A DNA stretch of 64,000 nt from Candidatus Woesearchaeota archaeon (GCA_019323515.1 JAHWHG010000015.1:32372-96371); one strand, 5' to 3'. Counted from the stretch's first letter, positions 33,338-41,198 are shown. Numbers and translations are program-made. Notes: a model not told the origin generated them from the sequence alone.

Positions 33338-34593
33338 TGTGTGTAAACCTCTGCCCATTCTATTGCAATCCTCTCATCTATCCCAGACTTCTCAAGCTCG
33401 CGCACTATGTTTCTCTTTGACTCTTCCTTTGCTTTTTCTTTCAGCTCTGTTATGTTCGACTTGTTCATCAATCCATTGAACGCGCAGACATTTCCGATTA
33501 AGTCAGCTATTGTCAAGTCTCTTCCGATGCTTAGCTCCCTTTCTCCTGCCATCACTGTGTAATCGACTATGCTTCTCTGCAGGTCACCTAGGATATGCCC
33601 GACATTATAACCCTGGTCTCTCATCAGTTTATAGTCCCTGATCAGCTTTATTGTGATTCTAGGGCTGGGCTTGTTGATGTTCAGCCTTCCTACCTCGTCA
33701 AGCTCTAGGCCATACTTCCTGCTTACCTCTCTTGTTCCTCGGCTTTTAAGATTCTCCAGAGCATCCAGGCTTCTCACGATTGCCTTTCCAACTGTGTAGA
33801 TTTCATGCTTTCCCTGGTCTTCAAACTCAAGCTTCTGCTCCCTGCTACTGTCAAAGTACAAGTATGGCGCGACTTCTGACTTGATTTCATGGTCCTTCAG
33901 GAAAGCTCTCCATCTGCCATCTCTGTGCTCAGCAAACTTCACAGCACCCTGGTACCAGTAAAGACCTCTTGCCTGCATCCCTTTCATCACTTCCTTAGCG
34001 TCGAACAATCCGGTCTTAAGCAGTGCCATCCTCAGCCTAAGCTCAGCCGGCAGTTCACTGAAGTAGATCAGCTTGCACCTGTCTCTTACAGCAGTCTCCA
34101 GGTCCAGGTTAGCAATCCCTGTCTCTGGGTTGTATGTAAGGAACAATCCAAAACCGTCCACTGCCGCAAGTTCATCTACATTGCCCTCAAGGTCGCTTAT
34201 TGTCCTTCCCTCTTCAAGCACAGAGTTAAGAGCCTTCTGCACTGTCATTGGCAGCTGGTTGATCTCGTCAAGGACTGCGATTTCTCCATCTCTCATTGCC
34301 TGGTAAAGTTTTCCAGGACTGAACTCAGTCTTTGTCGCTACACCCTCCCCGACTCTCTCTGCTGCTAACTTCTCACCGCCGATTATGTCCCTGGCCATTG
34401 TCTCCTCAGTGCATCTTACCCTGTAGACCTTTTTACCAAGTGCCCTTGCCAGCATGTTGATTGCTTCGTTCTTCCCTACCCCTGGCTTTCCTTCAAGAGC
34501 TACTGGCTGCCTGTTCATGTAAGCAATTGCCATCCTCTGGATTTCGTCAAAGTTGCTTCCGTTCTGGTTCGCTATGTAAAACTCCATTTTCAT
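33334..34593 (-). CDS. MoxR-family AAA+ ATPase with unusual Walker A
   Basis: Walker A reads GKPGVGKN, with Asn in place of the usual Thr/Ser, near residue 37 from this start. Walker B is IAVLDEIN and sensor 1 is FLTYNPE. The remainder matches MoxR ATPases with a helical lid and C-terminal extension. The ATG at 34593 follows AGGAGGT. The frame stays open to an ATG at 34698, one base after the upstream stop, so a 35-residue longer form made by reinitiation is possible. It is in an operon with three small proteins and the VWA gene. Confidence 0.85.
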   Translation of the reverse strand: MKMEFYIANQNGSNFDEIQRMAIAYMNRQPVALEGKPGVGKNEAINMLARALGKKVYRVRCTEETMARDIIGGEKLAAERVGEGVATKTEFSPGKLYQAMRDGEIAVLDEINQLPMTVQKALNSVLEEGRTISDLEGNVDELAAVDGFGLFLTYNPETGIANLDLETAVRDRCKLIYFSELPAELRLRMALLKTGLFDAKEVMKGMQARGLYWYQGAVKFAEHRDGRWRAFLKDHEIKSEVAPYLYFDSSREQKLEFEDQGKHEIYTVGKAIVRSLDALENLKSRGTREVSRKYGLELDEVGRLNINKPSPRITIKLIRDYKLMRDQGYNVGHILGDLQRSIVDYTVMAGERELSIGRDLTIADLIGNVCAFNGLMNKSNITELKEKAKEESKRNIVRELEKSGIDERIAIEWAEVYTQ

Positions 34594-34632
34594 TCTACCT
34601 CCTATCTGTTGCATCATCGCGTCGTGCTCATT
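34591..34632 (-). repeat. Duplicated translation-initiation block (copy before MoxR)
   Basis: Reading the minus strand, ATGAGCACGACGC followed by R-ATGA, a CA-rich stretch and AGGAGG occurs here and again at 35263-35307. The two copies agree at most of about 36 aligned positions and each ends in the ribosome binding site and ATG of a gene. In both copies the block contains a five-codon mini-ORF (MSTTR or MSTTQ). Confidence 0.5.
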
Positions 34633-34699
34633 TGGTGTTTTATTGTATATGATGTTCAGACCTCTAATCAATCTCTCAAGTATCCTTATACAATCCATA

Positions 34700-34999
34700 T
34701 TAGTTTACTTCATGCGGATTTTGTTGTACGTATGCCTGTATGCTGATCCATTCCAGTATCGCTAAACTCTCCCTCACAACTTTTTCCATCACAGCGTCAT
34801 GCTCTCCTAGCAGGAACTCAGGGACCTGCTTCTTAGCTTCAAGCGCCATCTCCAGGTTGTTCTGGTACTGATGTCTCTGGCACATTGTCATTTGCTTGAA
34901 ACTTTCCAACCTTTCATCCCATGTCCCTATTTTTGAGCCAGTCATCTCCTCATACTCCTTGATGAGCTGTTTTTCTCTATCAGTGTATTCAACCTTCAT
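34700..34999 (-). CDS. Small helical protein of MoxR operon (99 aa)
   Basis: The ATG at 34999 lies six bases after GGAGGG; an ATG at 35005 is adjacent to that site and less likely. The product is charged, helical and cytosolic. It contains the segment EHDAVMEK, which resembles the peptide EHDAMMQQ encoded ahead of MoxR and EHDAMKQQ encoded ahead of the 64-residue gene. Its stop is one base from an ATG in frame with MoxR. It is a possible adaptor; the family is unknown. Confidence 0.6.
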   Translation of the reverse strand: MKVEYTDREKQLIKEYEEMTGSKIGTWDERLESFKQMTMCQRHQYQNNLEMALEAKKQVPEFLLGEHDAVMEKVVRESLAILEWISIQAYVQQNPHEVN

Positions 35000-35070
35000 T
35001 TCCATCCCTCCATGTAGTTAGGTCTCAGTACTCCTTAAACCTGCTCACCAGTTTTTTTGTAAGTTGGAAC

Positions 35071-35265
35071 TTATCCTTTATAGTGGAACAGTTCCGCTGC
35101 CCTGTAGCAGTTCTTTGCAAGCTCTGCCTGTCTTAGGTCTCCAGTGATCATGTACTTGAACTTCCTAAGCTCTCCAAGCTGCAGCGCTCCAAGCTCTCTC
35201 TCACGCCAGCTTCCTGCTTGCCTTATTTTATGCTCCAGGTCCGCTATGCTTTGGTCGATTTTCAT
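35071..35265 (-). CDS. Small helical protein of MoxR operon (64 aa)
   Basis: The start at 35265 follows AAAGGAGGG at good spacing. The product is a helical, charged protein beginning MKIDQSIADLEHKIRQ with a central KFKYMITGDLRQAE segment, and is cytosolic. The block before it is a near copy of the one before MoxR. The function is unknown, possibly an adaptor for the ATPase. Confidence 0.55.
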   Translation of the reverse strand: MKIDQSIADLEHKIRQAGSWRERELGALQLGELRKFKYMITGDLRQAELAKNCYRAAELFHYKG

Positions 35266-35307
35266 AAGCTTCCCTCCTTTTTGCTGCTTCATTGCGTCGT
35301 GCTCATC
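35263..35307 (-). repeat. Duplicated translation-initiation block (copy before 64-aa gene)
   Basis: This is the second copy of the block at 34591-34632. It starts inside the stop codon of the 36-residue gene and ends at the ATG at 35265. A five-codon mini-ORF (MSTTQ) is chained by ATGA overlaps to the upstream stop. The sharing of a ribosome-binding leader suggests local duplication. Confidence 0.5.
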
Positions 35308-35413
35308 GCCAGACTATCCTTTCAGCCAGCCAGTGTCTTTTATCAGCCGGCCATTCAGGGTGTCTCTGCCTCAGTTTTCTTTCGAGCTCTTTCAGCTGTG
35401 TGTTTTTATCCAT
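35303..35413 (-). CDS. Basic 36-residue microprotein, first gene of MoxR operon
   Basis: A 36-codon frame encodes a Lys/Arg/Trp-rich amphipathic helix (MDKNTQLKELERKLRQ at the start, ERIVWR at the end). It lies nearest the palindromic operator and its stop is coupled by ATGA to the next mini-ORF. Trp and Arg clusters suggest binding to nucleic acid or to a partner protein. It is too short for family recognition. Confidence 0.5.
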   Translation of the reverse strand: MDKNTQLKELERKLRQRHPEWPADKRHWLAERIVWR

Positions 35414-35451
35414 CTTATACCCAAGATTAACATAGAAGAATATTAAGTTCT

Positions 35452-35471
35452 GTTGTAGAATTTTCTACAAC
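35452..35471. promoter_or_regulatory. Palindromic operator between MoxR operon and ART-like gene
   Basis: Arms GTTGTAGAA (35452-35460) and TTCTACAAC (35463-35471) are perfect inverted copies separated by TT. The site sits in the intergenic region between divergent transcription units. A half-site of the same sequence precedes the TrmB-like gene at 36021. The TrmB-like protein is the natural candidate to bind it. Confidence 0.6.
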
Positions 35472-35507
35472 ACATACTTATATCCTACCTTATATCATTA
35501 AATATCA

Positions 35508-35969
35508 ATGGAAACAGTAAAAGCGCAAAAAGAAAACCTGAAGAAGATTGTAGAGGAGCTGGTTAAAGGGCTGAAAGAACCTCTCTACCGCGGCCTGGGA
35601 TCTCAGGCAGAATCAGACTACAGGAAAGAAGGACGCCTTAAACCTTACTCAGGCAGCATAAGCGTCGGAAAAGGCGTCTTCCTGACAAACAACCTTGACA
35701 TGGCACTGAGCTTCATGGACAAGACACTAGTAGTCACAACAAGAGAGAAGCTGGACCCAGAAAAAAAGGCAGTTGACACTAGAAAACCTGGCTACGACAA
35801 AAAAGCAAGGGAAAAGCTGGGAGAGAAAGCCTCTGGCCTAGAGGTATGGGAAGAGATCCAGAAAGAGGATACAATAACCTTTGAAGGAGGACCTGCTGAC
35901 AGCTATGTCTACACTGCCAGAAAACCGCTCACAAAAGACCAGCTGCTGCTAGAAGTAGCTGTAGTCTAA
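35508..35969 (+). CDS. Possible ART-fold protein beside MoxR-VWA operon
   Basis: After a helical N-terminus the product reads EPLYRGLGSQAESDY, then GKGVFLTNNLDMALSFMD and TLVVTTREKLD, ending in a beta strand with Glu (LLLEVAVV). An early YRG, a central S/T-FLT-N--A block and a late Glu strand resemble the R-S-E layout of ADP-ribosyltransferase or RNA 2'-phosphotransferase folds, but the match is by eye only. It is cytosolic, with a TATA element (about 35478-35490) upstream. It may be an effector or toxin of the locus. Confidence 0.45.
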   Translation: METVKAQKENLKKIVEELVKGLKEPLYRGLGSQAESDYRKEGRLKPYSGSISVGKGVFLTNNLDMALSFMDKTLVVTTREKLDPEKKAVDTRKPGYDKKAREKLGEKASGLEVWEEIQKEDTITFEGGPADSYVYTARKPLTKDQLLLEVAVV

Positions 35970-35980
35970 AAATCTACAAC
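35959..35980. promoter_or_regulatory. Second operator-like site before the TrmB-like gene
   Basis: TCTACAAC (35973-35980) repeats one arm of the 35452 palindrome, with a near-complementary GCTGTAG nine bases upstream that overlaps the end of the ART-like gene. Its position 40 bases before the TrmB-like start suggests autoregulation. Confidence 0.4.
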
Positions 35981-36020
35981 AAAAAGAAAGATTTATTAAG
36001 CCTAAACAATTTCACTCTAG

Positions 36021-36734
36021 ATGATGGATATTGAGAAAGTACTCGAAAACCTGGGATTCTCACCTAATGAGATAAAGGTATACCTAACTCTAAACGACCA
36101 CGGCTCTTCAAAAGCTGGAAAGATAGCAAAGATTGCAAAGATTGACAGAAGTTCCTGTTACAATTCTCTCAAGACACTACAGGAGAAAGGGCTTGTCTCT
36201 TATGTCTCAATAGGAAAGGTAAAATGGTTCCAGTGCACAGGTCCGCAGAAACTTATGGATTACTTGAAAGAACAGGAATCAGACCTAAAGCAGGTTCTTC
36301 CTGAGCTGGCTGCAAGGCATAAGATGTCAAAACTGAAAGGCCAGGTTAGATTATTCAAAGGCCTGAAAGGCGTAAGAACTGTACTGCAGGACATAATCAG
36401 GACTGGAGAGGACAACCTATGCTTTGGTAACGAATCGCAGCTTGAGGAAAGGATGCCAGCTTATCAAAAACAATTTGTAAGGCAACTAAAAGAAAGAAAA
36501 ATCAAGGTAAGGGAAATTGTAAGAGAAGATCGTACAAATAAAACATCAAACCCAAAACATACGCGTTATGTCCCAAAAAAAGTTGAATCACCTGTTGTAA
36601 CTAACATCTACAGTGACAAGATAGCTCTGATAATCTGGACAGATGAACCAGAGGCAATAATAATTGAGAATGAGGCAGCTGCAAAAGCTTACCGTTCTTA
36701 TTTTGAATTTATGTGGGAAAATGCAAAAAAATGA
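36021..36734 (+). CDS. TrmB-like transcriptional regulator
   Basis: Residues 1-75 form a winged HTH typical of TrmB/Sugar-specific regulators (LGFSPNEIKVYLTL, then AKIAKIDRSSCYNSLKTLQEKGLV). The C-terminal 130 residues (LFKGLKGVRTVLQDIIRTGE, IWTDEPEAIIIEN) match the family's effector domain lacking catalytic residues. It is in line with the ART-like gene and is preceded by an operator half-site. The start may be 36021 or the next ATG at 36024. The following gene overlaps its stop. Confidence 0.8.
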   Translation: MMDIEKVLENLGFSPNEIKVYLTLNDHGSSKAGKIAKIAKIDRSSCYNSLKTLQEKGLVSYVSIGKVKWFQCTGPQKLMDYLKEQESDLKQVLPELAARHKMSKLKGQVRLFKGLKGVRTVLQDIIRTGEDNLCFGNESQLEERMPAYQKQFVRQLKERKIKVREIVREDRTNKTSNPKHTRYVPKKVESPVVTNIYSDKIALIIWTDEPEAIIIENEAAAKAYRSYFEFMWENAKK

Positions 36735-37237
36735 AAAGGATAGTTGTTCTAGGCGATGCTGGTCGTGGTAAGACAACATTCGCCTCTAAACTCTCAAAAA
36801 AACTCAAGATAAAACTGTATTCAACTGATGATTATTTCTGGACAAAAAAGTATACAGTAAAACGTCCAAGAGAAAAGGCTATCAAGATGCTGAAAAAGGT
36901 ATACGCCAGGCCAAACTGGATAATCGAAGGCACCACAAGATCCTTCCTAAAACCAGGCATGGACAAAGCAGACAAGATAATCTACCTTAAGCACAGGTTC
37001 TTACTAGGCCAGTTCTATATACTATCAAAACGAGAGATAAAGAGAATTTACAACAAAGAACCTACCAACATCTGGGAATTCATAAAGCTTCTTCATCACG
37101 CGGTCAAAAAGAAGTTCAAGTTAGGTGACCAGAGGGATAAACTTACATGGGACGAGTTATTAAGACCTTATAAGAAAAAGGTTGTCAAACTTAAGAGTTT
37201 TAAGGATATGAAAAAGTTCCTGGAAAAGATAAATTAA
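36731..37237 (+). CDS. FlaR/topology-modulation-like P-loop kinase
   Basis: The Walker A loop GDAGRGKTT at residues 8-16, a YSTDDYFW acceptor region and the WIIEGTTRS motif match the small adenylate-kinase-related FlaR/topology modulation protein family, whose substrates are mostly unknown. The ATG overlaps the regulator stop (ATGA). It may be a functional part of the divergent MoxR locus or just a coupled neighbour. Confidence 0.7.
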   Translation: MKRIVVLGDAGRGKTTFASKLSKKLKIKLYSTDDYFWTKKYTVKRPREKAIKMLKKVYARPNWIIEGTTRSFLKPGMDKADKIIYLKHRFLLGQFYILSKREIKRIYNKEPTNIWEFIKLLHHAVKKKFKLGDQRDKLTWDELLRPYKKKVVKLKSFKDMKKFLEKIN

Positions 37238-37252
37238 TCCAAAAAACTAAAC

Positions 37253-37402
37253 TCAATACTCAACCTTTTCAATAATATACAAAGGCTCGCCACCTGCCAG
37301 AACCGGAGTGTAATCAACCTGCACATACGCAAAACCATCTAACTTGTCATAGACATATTCAACATCAGTTGTTTTTGTGTCTATCATTATATCATTTAAC
37401 AT
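37253..37402 (-). CDS. Small protein (49 aa)
   Basis: A 49-codon frame encodes an acidic, beta-rich protein (VEYVYDKLDGFAYVQVDY) with no Cys. A minus-strand TATA-like element (about 37425-37433) lies roughly 28-30 nt before the ATG. It converges on the kinase gene. The composition looks protein-like, but there is no family evidence. Confidence 0.45.
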   Translation of the reverse strand: MLNDIMIDTKTTDVEYVYDKLDGFAYVQVDYTPVLAGGEPLYIIEKVEY

Positions 37403-37570
37403 GATTCCCTTAGAACAAAATGTCTTTTATAAACATTATTATACTCCAGAACCTTAAACAAACTCAATCACATAAATACTTAAAAACTCTGAACACTTTT
37501 CTATAGATTAAATCAAGCTTAAGTTTTCATTCCAAGCTGTTTTAAAAATTAAGAACACCTAGGGGTTTAA

Positions 37571-37623
37571 AGACGGTGACTCTGTCCTGGATCCTCTTAC
37601 AGGATCTGGGATAAGTTTTTTTT
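37571..37623 (+). ncRNA. Candidate small RNA with terminal hairpin and T8 run
   Basis: A TATA-like TTTTAAAAATT (37540-37550) predicts a start near 37571. About 15 nt later a long hairpin forms between TCCTGGATCCT (37585-37595) and AGGATCTGGGA (37601-37611), 11 pairs including two G-U, with a CTTAC loop. It is followed four bases later by eight T residues. The gene at 37671 has its own TATA element, so this is not its leader. It may instead be a terminator for a longer transcript from the kinase gene. Confidence 0.45.
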
Positions 37624-37670
37624 CTAAAATTTCATAAGGTTTTTATACTAAAATATCAAAATCATGCTTA

Positions 37671-37946
37671 ATGTCAAGATACAAAGAAGAGGTGACCAGA
37701 GCACTTTCCAGTAGAAAGAACAGGATAAGGTATCATGCATTCAACATAATCTTAAGCCTTATCGCAATAAAGCTTGGCCTATACCTCACTCTTTACTCAG
37801 CTTACCTTACTTTTGGAGAAGACAAGAGATATTACATTATTGGAGTAGGATTCATTGTTATAGCTGTCTACTTAGTATATCTTTTCGGTAAAGAGATACA
37901 TAGAAGTGCAAAAGGTATTAAGAAAGAGATGAAGAAAAAAATCTAA
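37671..37946 (+). CDS. Two-helix membrane protein (91 aa)
   Basis: Two hydrophobic helices (about 24-45 and 54-72) lie between basic termini (N-terminal RYKEEVTRALSSRKNR and C-terminal KGIKKEMKKKI), so both ends are probably cytosolic. A TATA-like element (TTTTTATACT, about 37640-37649) lies 27 nt before the ATG, so it is leaderless. No family recognised. Confidence 0.6.
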   Translation: MSRYKEEVTRALSSRKNRIRYHAFNIILSLIAIKLGLYLTLYSAYLTFGEDKRYYIIGVGFIVIAVYLVYLFGKEIHRSAKGIKKEMKKKI

Positions 37947-37949
37947 AAC

Positions 37950-38345
37950 CTACTTCTTCTCAGAAGAATAAATCCTTAACCTGACAAAACCATCATCAGA
38001 TTTATATGATGGCATCTTAGTTGCCTGGAACACATGAAAGTAATCTGAAAGTGTAAAAGGCCGACTTCTCATGAACTTAGGTACCTTGTTCCTTAACAGG
38101 TATGTTTTTGTGCTATATTTTCTGTCACAATTTGAAAGATTTTTGAAAGTAAAACCAAGGTCACCTTGCTGATTAACCTGTCCATCATACCTTAACTCAA
38201 CATGTCCAGTCAAAGAATCACCTACAAATATCGGGATATTGACAGAACCACCTTTCTGGATATAATACTCAAAACAAGTTAAACTCTCTAGCTTAGAACT
38301 TGGTGCTACTGCTGCCGCGCTTAACAATAATGCTAGACCTTTCAT
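37950..38345 (-). CDS. Secreted small beta-rich protein (131 aa)
   Basis: A short signal peptide (LALLLSAAAVAPSS) is followed by a beta-rich domain with two conserved-looking cysteines (TCFEYY and NCDRKY) and the segment VNIPIFVGDSLTGHVELRYDG. The protein is exported and small. The function is unknown. Confidence 0.55.
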   Translation of the reverse strand: MKGLALLLSAAAVAPSSKLESLTCFEYYIQKGGSVNIPIFVGDSLTGHVELRYDGQVNQQGDLGFTFKNLSNCDRKYSTKTYLLRNKVPKFMRSRPFTLSDYFHVFQATKMPSYKSDDGFVRLRIYSSEKK

Positions 38346-38449
38346 TAAGAATAAGGTTAAAGAGTTGTATTTAAAGCTTCTGCAAGCAAGAATTCCAGCA
38401 AAACACTTATATACTTAAAAATTAACAGAATGTGTAAGAGGTGATATTC

Positions 38450-38602
38450 ATGGCAAAAAGACAACTTAACAATCTGCTTATTCCAGGAGGTCTTCTTCTA
38501 GGACTTGGCTTAGGCATGATCTATAACCAGGTAGCAGGAGGAACATTGATTGGTCTAGGACTTGGCTTTATTGCAGCATTTATCTTTGGGAAGAAGAACT
38601 AA
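38450..38602 (+). CDS. Gly-rich two-helix membrane microprotein (50 aa)
   Basis: A 50-codon frame with an AGAGGTGA ribosome binding site and an upstream TATA element (about 38406-38415) encodes two Gly/Leu-rich helices (about 10-24 and 31-46) flanked by basic residues. The GLGLG repeats suggest tight helix packing or oligomerisation. Family unknown. Confidence 0.6.
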   Translation: MAKRQLNNLLIPGGLLLGLGLGMIYNQVAGGTLIGLGLGFIAAFIFGKKN

Positions 38603-38620
38603 GATAATCTAGTATCAATT

Positions 38621-38977
38621 TTACATCCTTTTTATCTTTCTCTCTTCCAAGCCAAATTTATATGACACAGATTTCAAGAACTCACTATCTCCTTCATAGA
38701 AAACCTTCTTTCCTAAAGCATAAGCATACCCTGCCTCAAAATAAGCTCCTTTGCTCTCTCCAATGACATAGATAGCATCACACTCCCTTAACCTCTTCAT
38801 CGCTGTGAACACTACCTCCTGCACTGTCATCTTTATCTCTCCATAATTTTGCTCATCCCTGAAAAAAGCAAACACCTCATGCCCTTGTTCTTCTAACTCT
38901 TTAGAAGTCTCTTCAATCTTTTTCCTAAGCTCTTCTTTATCAGAATTCTTAAACTTGTATGCTAAGTATATTTTCAT
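38621..38977 (-). CDS. Nucleoside 2-deoxyribosyltransferase-like protein
   Basis: The 118-residue product has the compact Rossmann-like layout of the family: IYLAYKF at the start, a helix-rich middle, and RECDAIYVIGESKGAYFEAGYAYALGKKVF, where the Glu of FEAGYA matches the catalytic Glu. Such proteins exchange or hydrolyse nucleobases. The activity of short archaeal members is usually unknown. Confidence 0.65.
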   Translation of the reverse strand: MKIYLAYKFKNSDKEELRKKIEETSKELEEQGHEVFAFFRDEQNYGEIKMTVQEVVFTAMKRLRECDAIYVIGESKGAYFEAGYAYALGKKVFYEGDSEFLKSVSYKFGLEERKIKRM

Positions 38978-39073
38978 TTTATTTTTTTATTTTTTTACCT
39001 GATTTAAATATTTTTTGAAACATAACAAATAATAATACAAACACTTATAAATTCTTACAACCATTACAAACCT

Positions 39074-39613
39074 ATGAAAATCTCAAAACTTCTTAAGATT
39101 GTGCTAACAACAGCAGTAATAATTTTCATAGTACTGCTTTTCTTCTATATCCCTATTGAAGAACATCTACTTAATTATACCAGGACTTACGGTTTCTTTG
39201 CATTGATCCTTATCATCCTTATCACAGAGATTGTACCTGTTCCAATTGGCGGTCCAGAGTTCGGTGCAGTTGGAGGCTCACTTCTTAACATAAGCATTGC
39301 AAACATCATAATCCTTAGCTCAGTCATAACAATCCTTGCTTCTTACTTCAACTACTGGATTGGAACACGTTTTTACCCCAGAGTTTGTAAATCAAAACCC
39401 TGCCAAAAAATAATGCCCATGTTCGAGAAGTACGGCCACTATGGTCTTTTTATTGCAGCCATCGGACCTGTTCCATATGTACCTTTTGGCTGGACATCTG
39501 GAGCTTTTGGCATGAAACTAAGAAGATATCTTCTCTATGGAATCATCCCAAGACTTATCAGGATTGTTGTAGTGACATTATTCTTTTCTAATATCCTTGC
39601 AGCAATCTTTTAG
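39074..39613 (+). CDS. DedA/VTT-domain membrane protein
   Basis: About five hydrophobic segments carry the VTT-domain landmarks: EIVPVPIGGPEFGAVGG, an FNYWIGTRF stretch with basic loop, and AAIGPVPYVPFGWTSGAFGM. DedA/VTT proteins act as lipid scramblases or in envelope homeostasis. A TATA element (about 39043-39052) lies 27 nt upstream of the ATG. The stop overlaps the convergent kinase-like gene by four bases. Confidence 0.75.
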   Translation: MKISKLLKIVLTTAVIIFIVLLFFYIPIEEHLLNYTRTYGFFALILIILITEIVPVPIGGPEFGAVGGSLLNISIANIIILSSVITILASYFNYWIGTRFYPRVCKSKPCQKIMPMFEKYGHYGLFIAAIGPVPYVPFGWTSGAFGMKLRRYLLYGIIPRLIRIVVVTLFFSNILAAIF

Positions 39614-41097
39614 ATATTTCTGGAATAATGTTTAGCTAATCCAATATAATAGAAAGCATCAGGTTTATTAGCCATTAATTTTCTTGCACCTAACCTTATT
39701 GCATCAATAAAAGCTAAGGTTCTTGTCCTTCTTTTCAGTTCTTCAGTCTCAGCTCTGGGAAGATCATCACCTAACATGTTCCTGAACTGAGCATAACACT
39801 CAACATAGAAGTCTGTGTCAAGAGCTTCCATTCTTGCAAGGTCAAACTCTGGAGTTCCTGGCTTCACATACCCAAAATCTCCAATAACCCTTATACCTTT
39901 ACCATTTACCCAAACATTTTCAGGCCTTGCATCAAACTGGCACAATGTCGTAGTTGGATTATCATAACCTGCTGCTTCACTTACTAAGAAATTGTAAAGC
40001 GGAATTAATCTAACAAGCTCCTCAACACTTCCATAAACATTCCCCTTTACTTCAGCCAAACTACCTCTGCTCACTCTGTCAGAGATCTCTTCTGAAGACA
40101 ACACTGAAGGCCTTAATCCTTGCTGATAAACAGGATTATCCTTATGCTCTCTCATATGGAAGTGCAGTAACGCCCTGTTAAGCATGTCAACAACCTTATC
40201 ATCTGCTTCAAGTATTGACTTATCAATCCTTAGCCTCTCTGAAAGTTTGTCAAGCAACTCGTTTTTCTTAGATAGATACAAGATTTCATCCTCAACAGCT
40301 ACTTTAGTCTCATTCACATCATGTGTTATAAGCAAAGCAGCCTTGTCAATTCTAAAGTTCCCCCATAACTTAGGGATTATCGGTCTTAATATTGCATGCT
40401 TCCATGCATCTTTGTAGAATTCTGCCTCTTTCATAATCATAGCAACCCTGTCAGAGACCTTTGCAAAAACCTTATCACCTTCAATCTCACCTTTCCATAC
40501 AGCTACTGACATTGTATTACAGTCGACTTCAGAGAAATCATCAAATACCTCCTCTAAAAAGTTAAGCGCTGGCTCGATTATCTCCTCTCTCTGGACAGGA
40601 TTTATGATTGGATTCACAGACTTTGCCTTAGTTTGAAATAACCATTCATCAATGTTTATATTATACTTAAAATCCTTCAGATCCTCCTTAACCAAGTGAT
40701 ACTCCTTGTCAGGTTTTGGAAAAGGACTATAGTTAGGATTAGCATTAGCATCATCACCAAAAGGATTAAGGAAAGTAGCAGCTGCAGCTACAGTAACAAA
40801 CCCTTTCTTTAACCAGTCAATTTCCTTCAAAAAATCAAAATAACTATCTATACTAAAGTCAGGACGCTTCAATTTATCCTCATCATCCTCAACAACATAC
40901 CTCTTCTGCTCATTACCACAATCAAAATCAGGAACATCTGCAGGATCAAGGACAAGATTCTGCCTATAATCCTTTAGATAATCCTCAACAGACTTCTTCA
41001 GGCCCTTAGAATTATCATTAGAATCATTATCATTAGACTCCTTACCATTGACTTCATCATCTTTAGAATCCTTATCATCTTTAGGGTCTTCAGCCAT
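39610..41097 (-). CDS. APH/choline-kinase-like phosphotransferase
   Basis: The N-terminal 40 residues are Asp/Lys/Asn-rich low complexity. A hydrophobic stretch (about 95-113) has several Ala. The C-terminal half contains LCQFDARPENVWV and IGDFGYV, matching the APH-type catalytic loop (HxDxxxxN) and metal-binding DFG-like motif, although the usual His is Gln. It is probably cytosolic and could phosphorylate a small molecule or protein; pseudokinase status is possible. Confidence 0.65.
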   Translation of the reverse strand: MAEDPKDDKDSKDDEVNGKESNDNDSNDNSKGLKKSVEDYLKDYRQNLVLDPADVPDFDCGNEQKRYVVEDDEDKLKRPDFSIDSYFDFLKEIDWLKKGFVTVAAAATFLNPFGDDANANPNYSPFPKPDKEYHLVKEDLKDFKYNINIDEWLFQTKAKSVNPIINPVQREEIIEPALNFLEEVFDDFSEVDCNTMSVAVWKGEIEGDKVFAKVSDRVAMIMKEAEFYKDAWKHAILRPIIPKLWGNFRIDKAALLITHDVNETKVAVEDEILYLSKKNELLDKLSERLRIDKSILEADDKVVDMLNRALLHFHMREHKDNPVYQQGLRPSVLSSEEISDRVSRGSLAEVKGNVYGSVEELVRLIPLYNFLVSEAAGYDNPTTTLCQFDARPENVWVNGKGIRVIGDFGYVKPGTPEFDLARMEALDTDFYVECYAQFRNMLGDDLPRAETEELKRRTRTLAFIDAIRLGARKLMANKPDAFYYIGLAKHYSRNI

Positions 41098-41198
41098 AAC
41101 TCAACCTTTAAGCAGCTACTTATAAAGCTTATTAAGTAGAAAATCAAAAAAGAATATTCTTAATATTCATTTTCTTGAAATATATCCTAAAGCTCATA

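Noticed and set aside
37403..37670. tRNA or C/D box sRNA in the intergenic region
   Set aside because: No T-loop, acceptor stem or C/D boxes are present; only the hairpin and T-run are supported.
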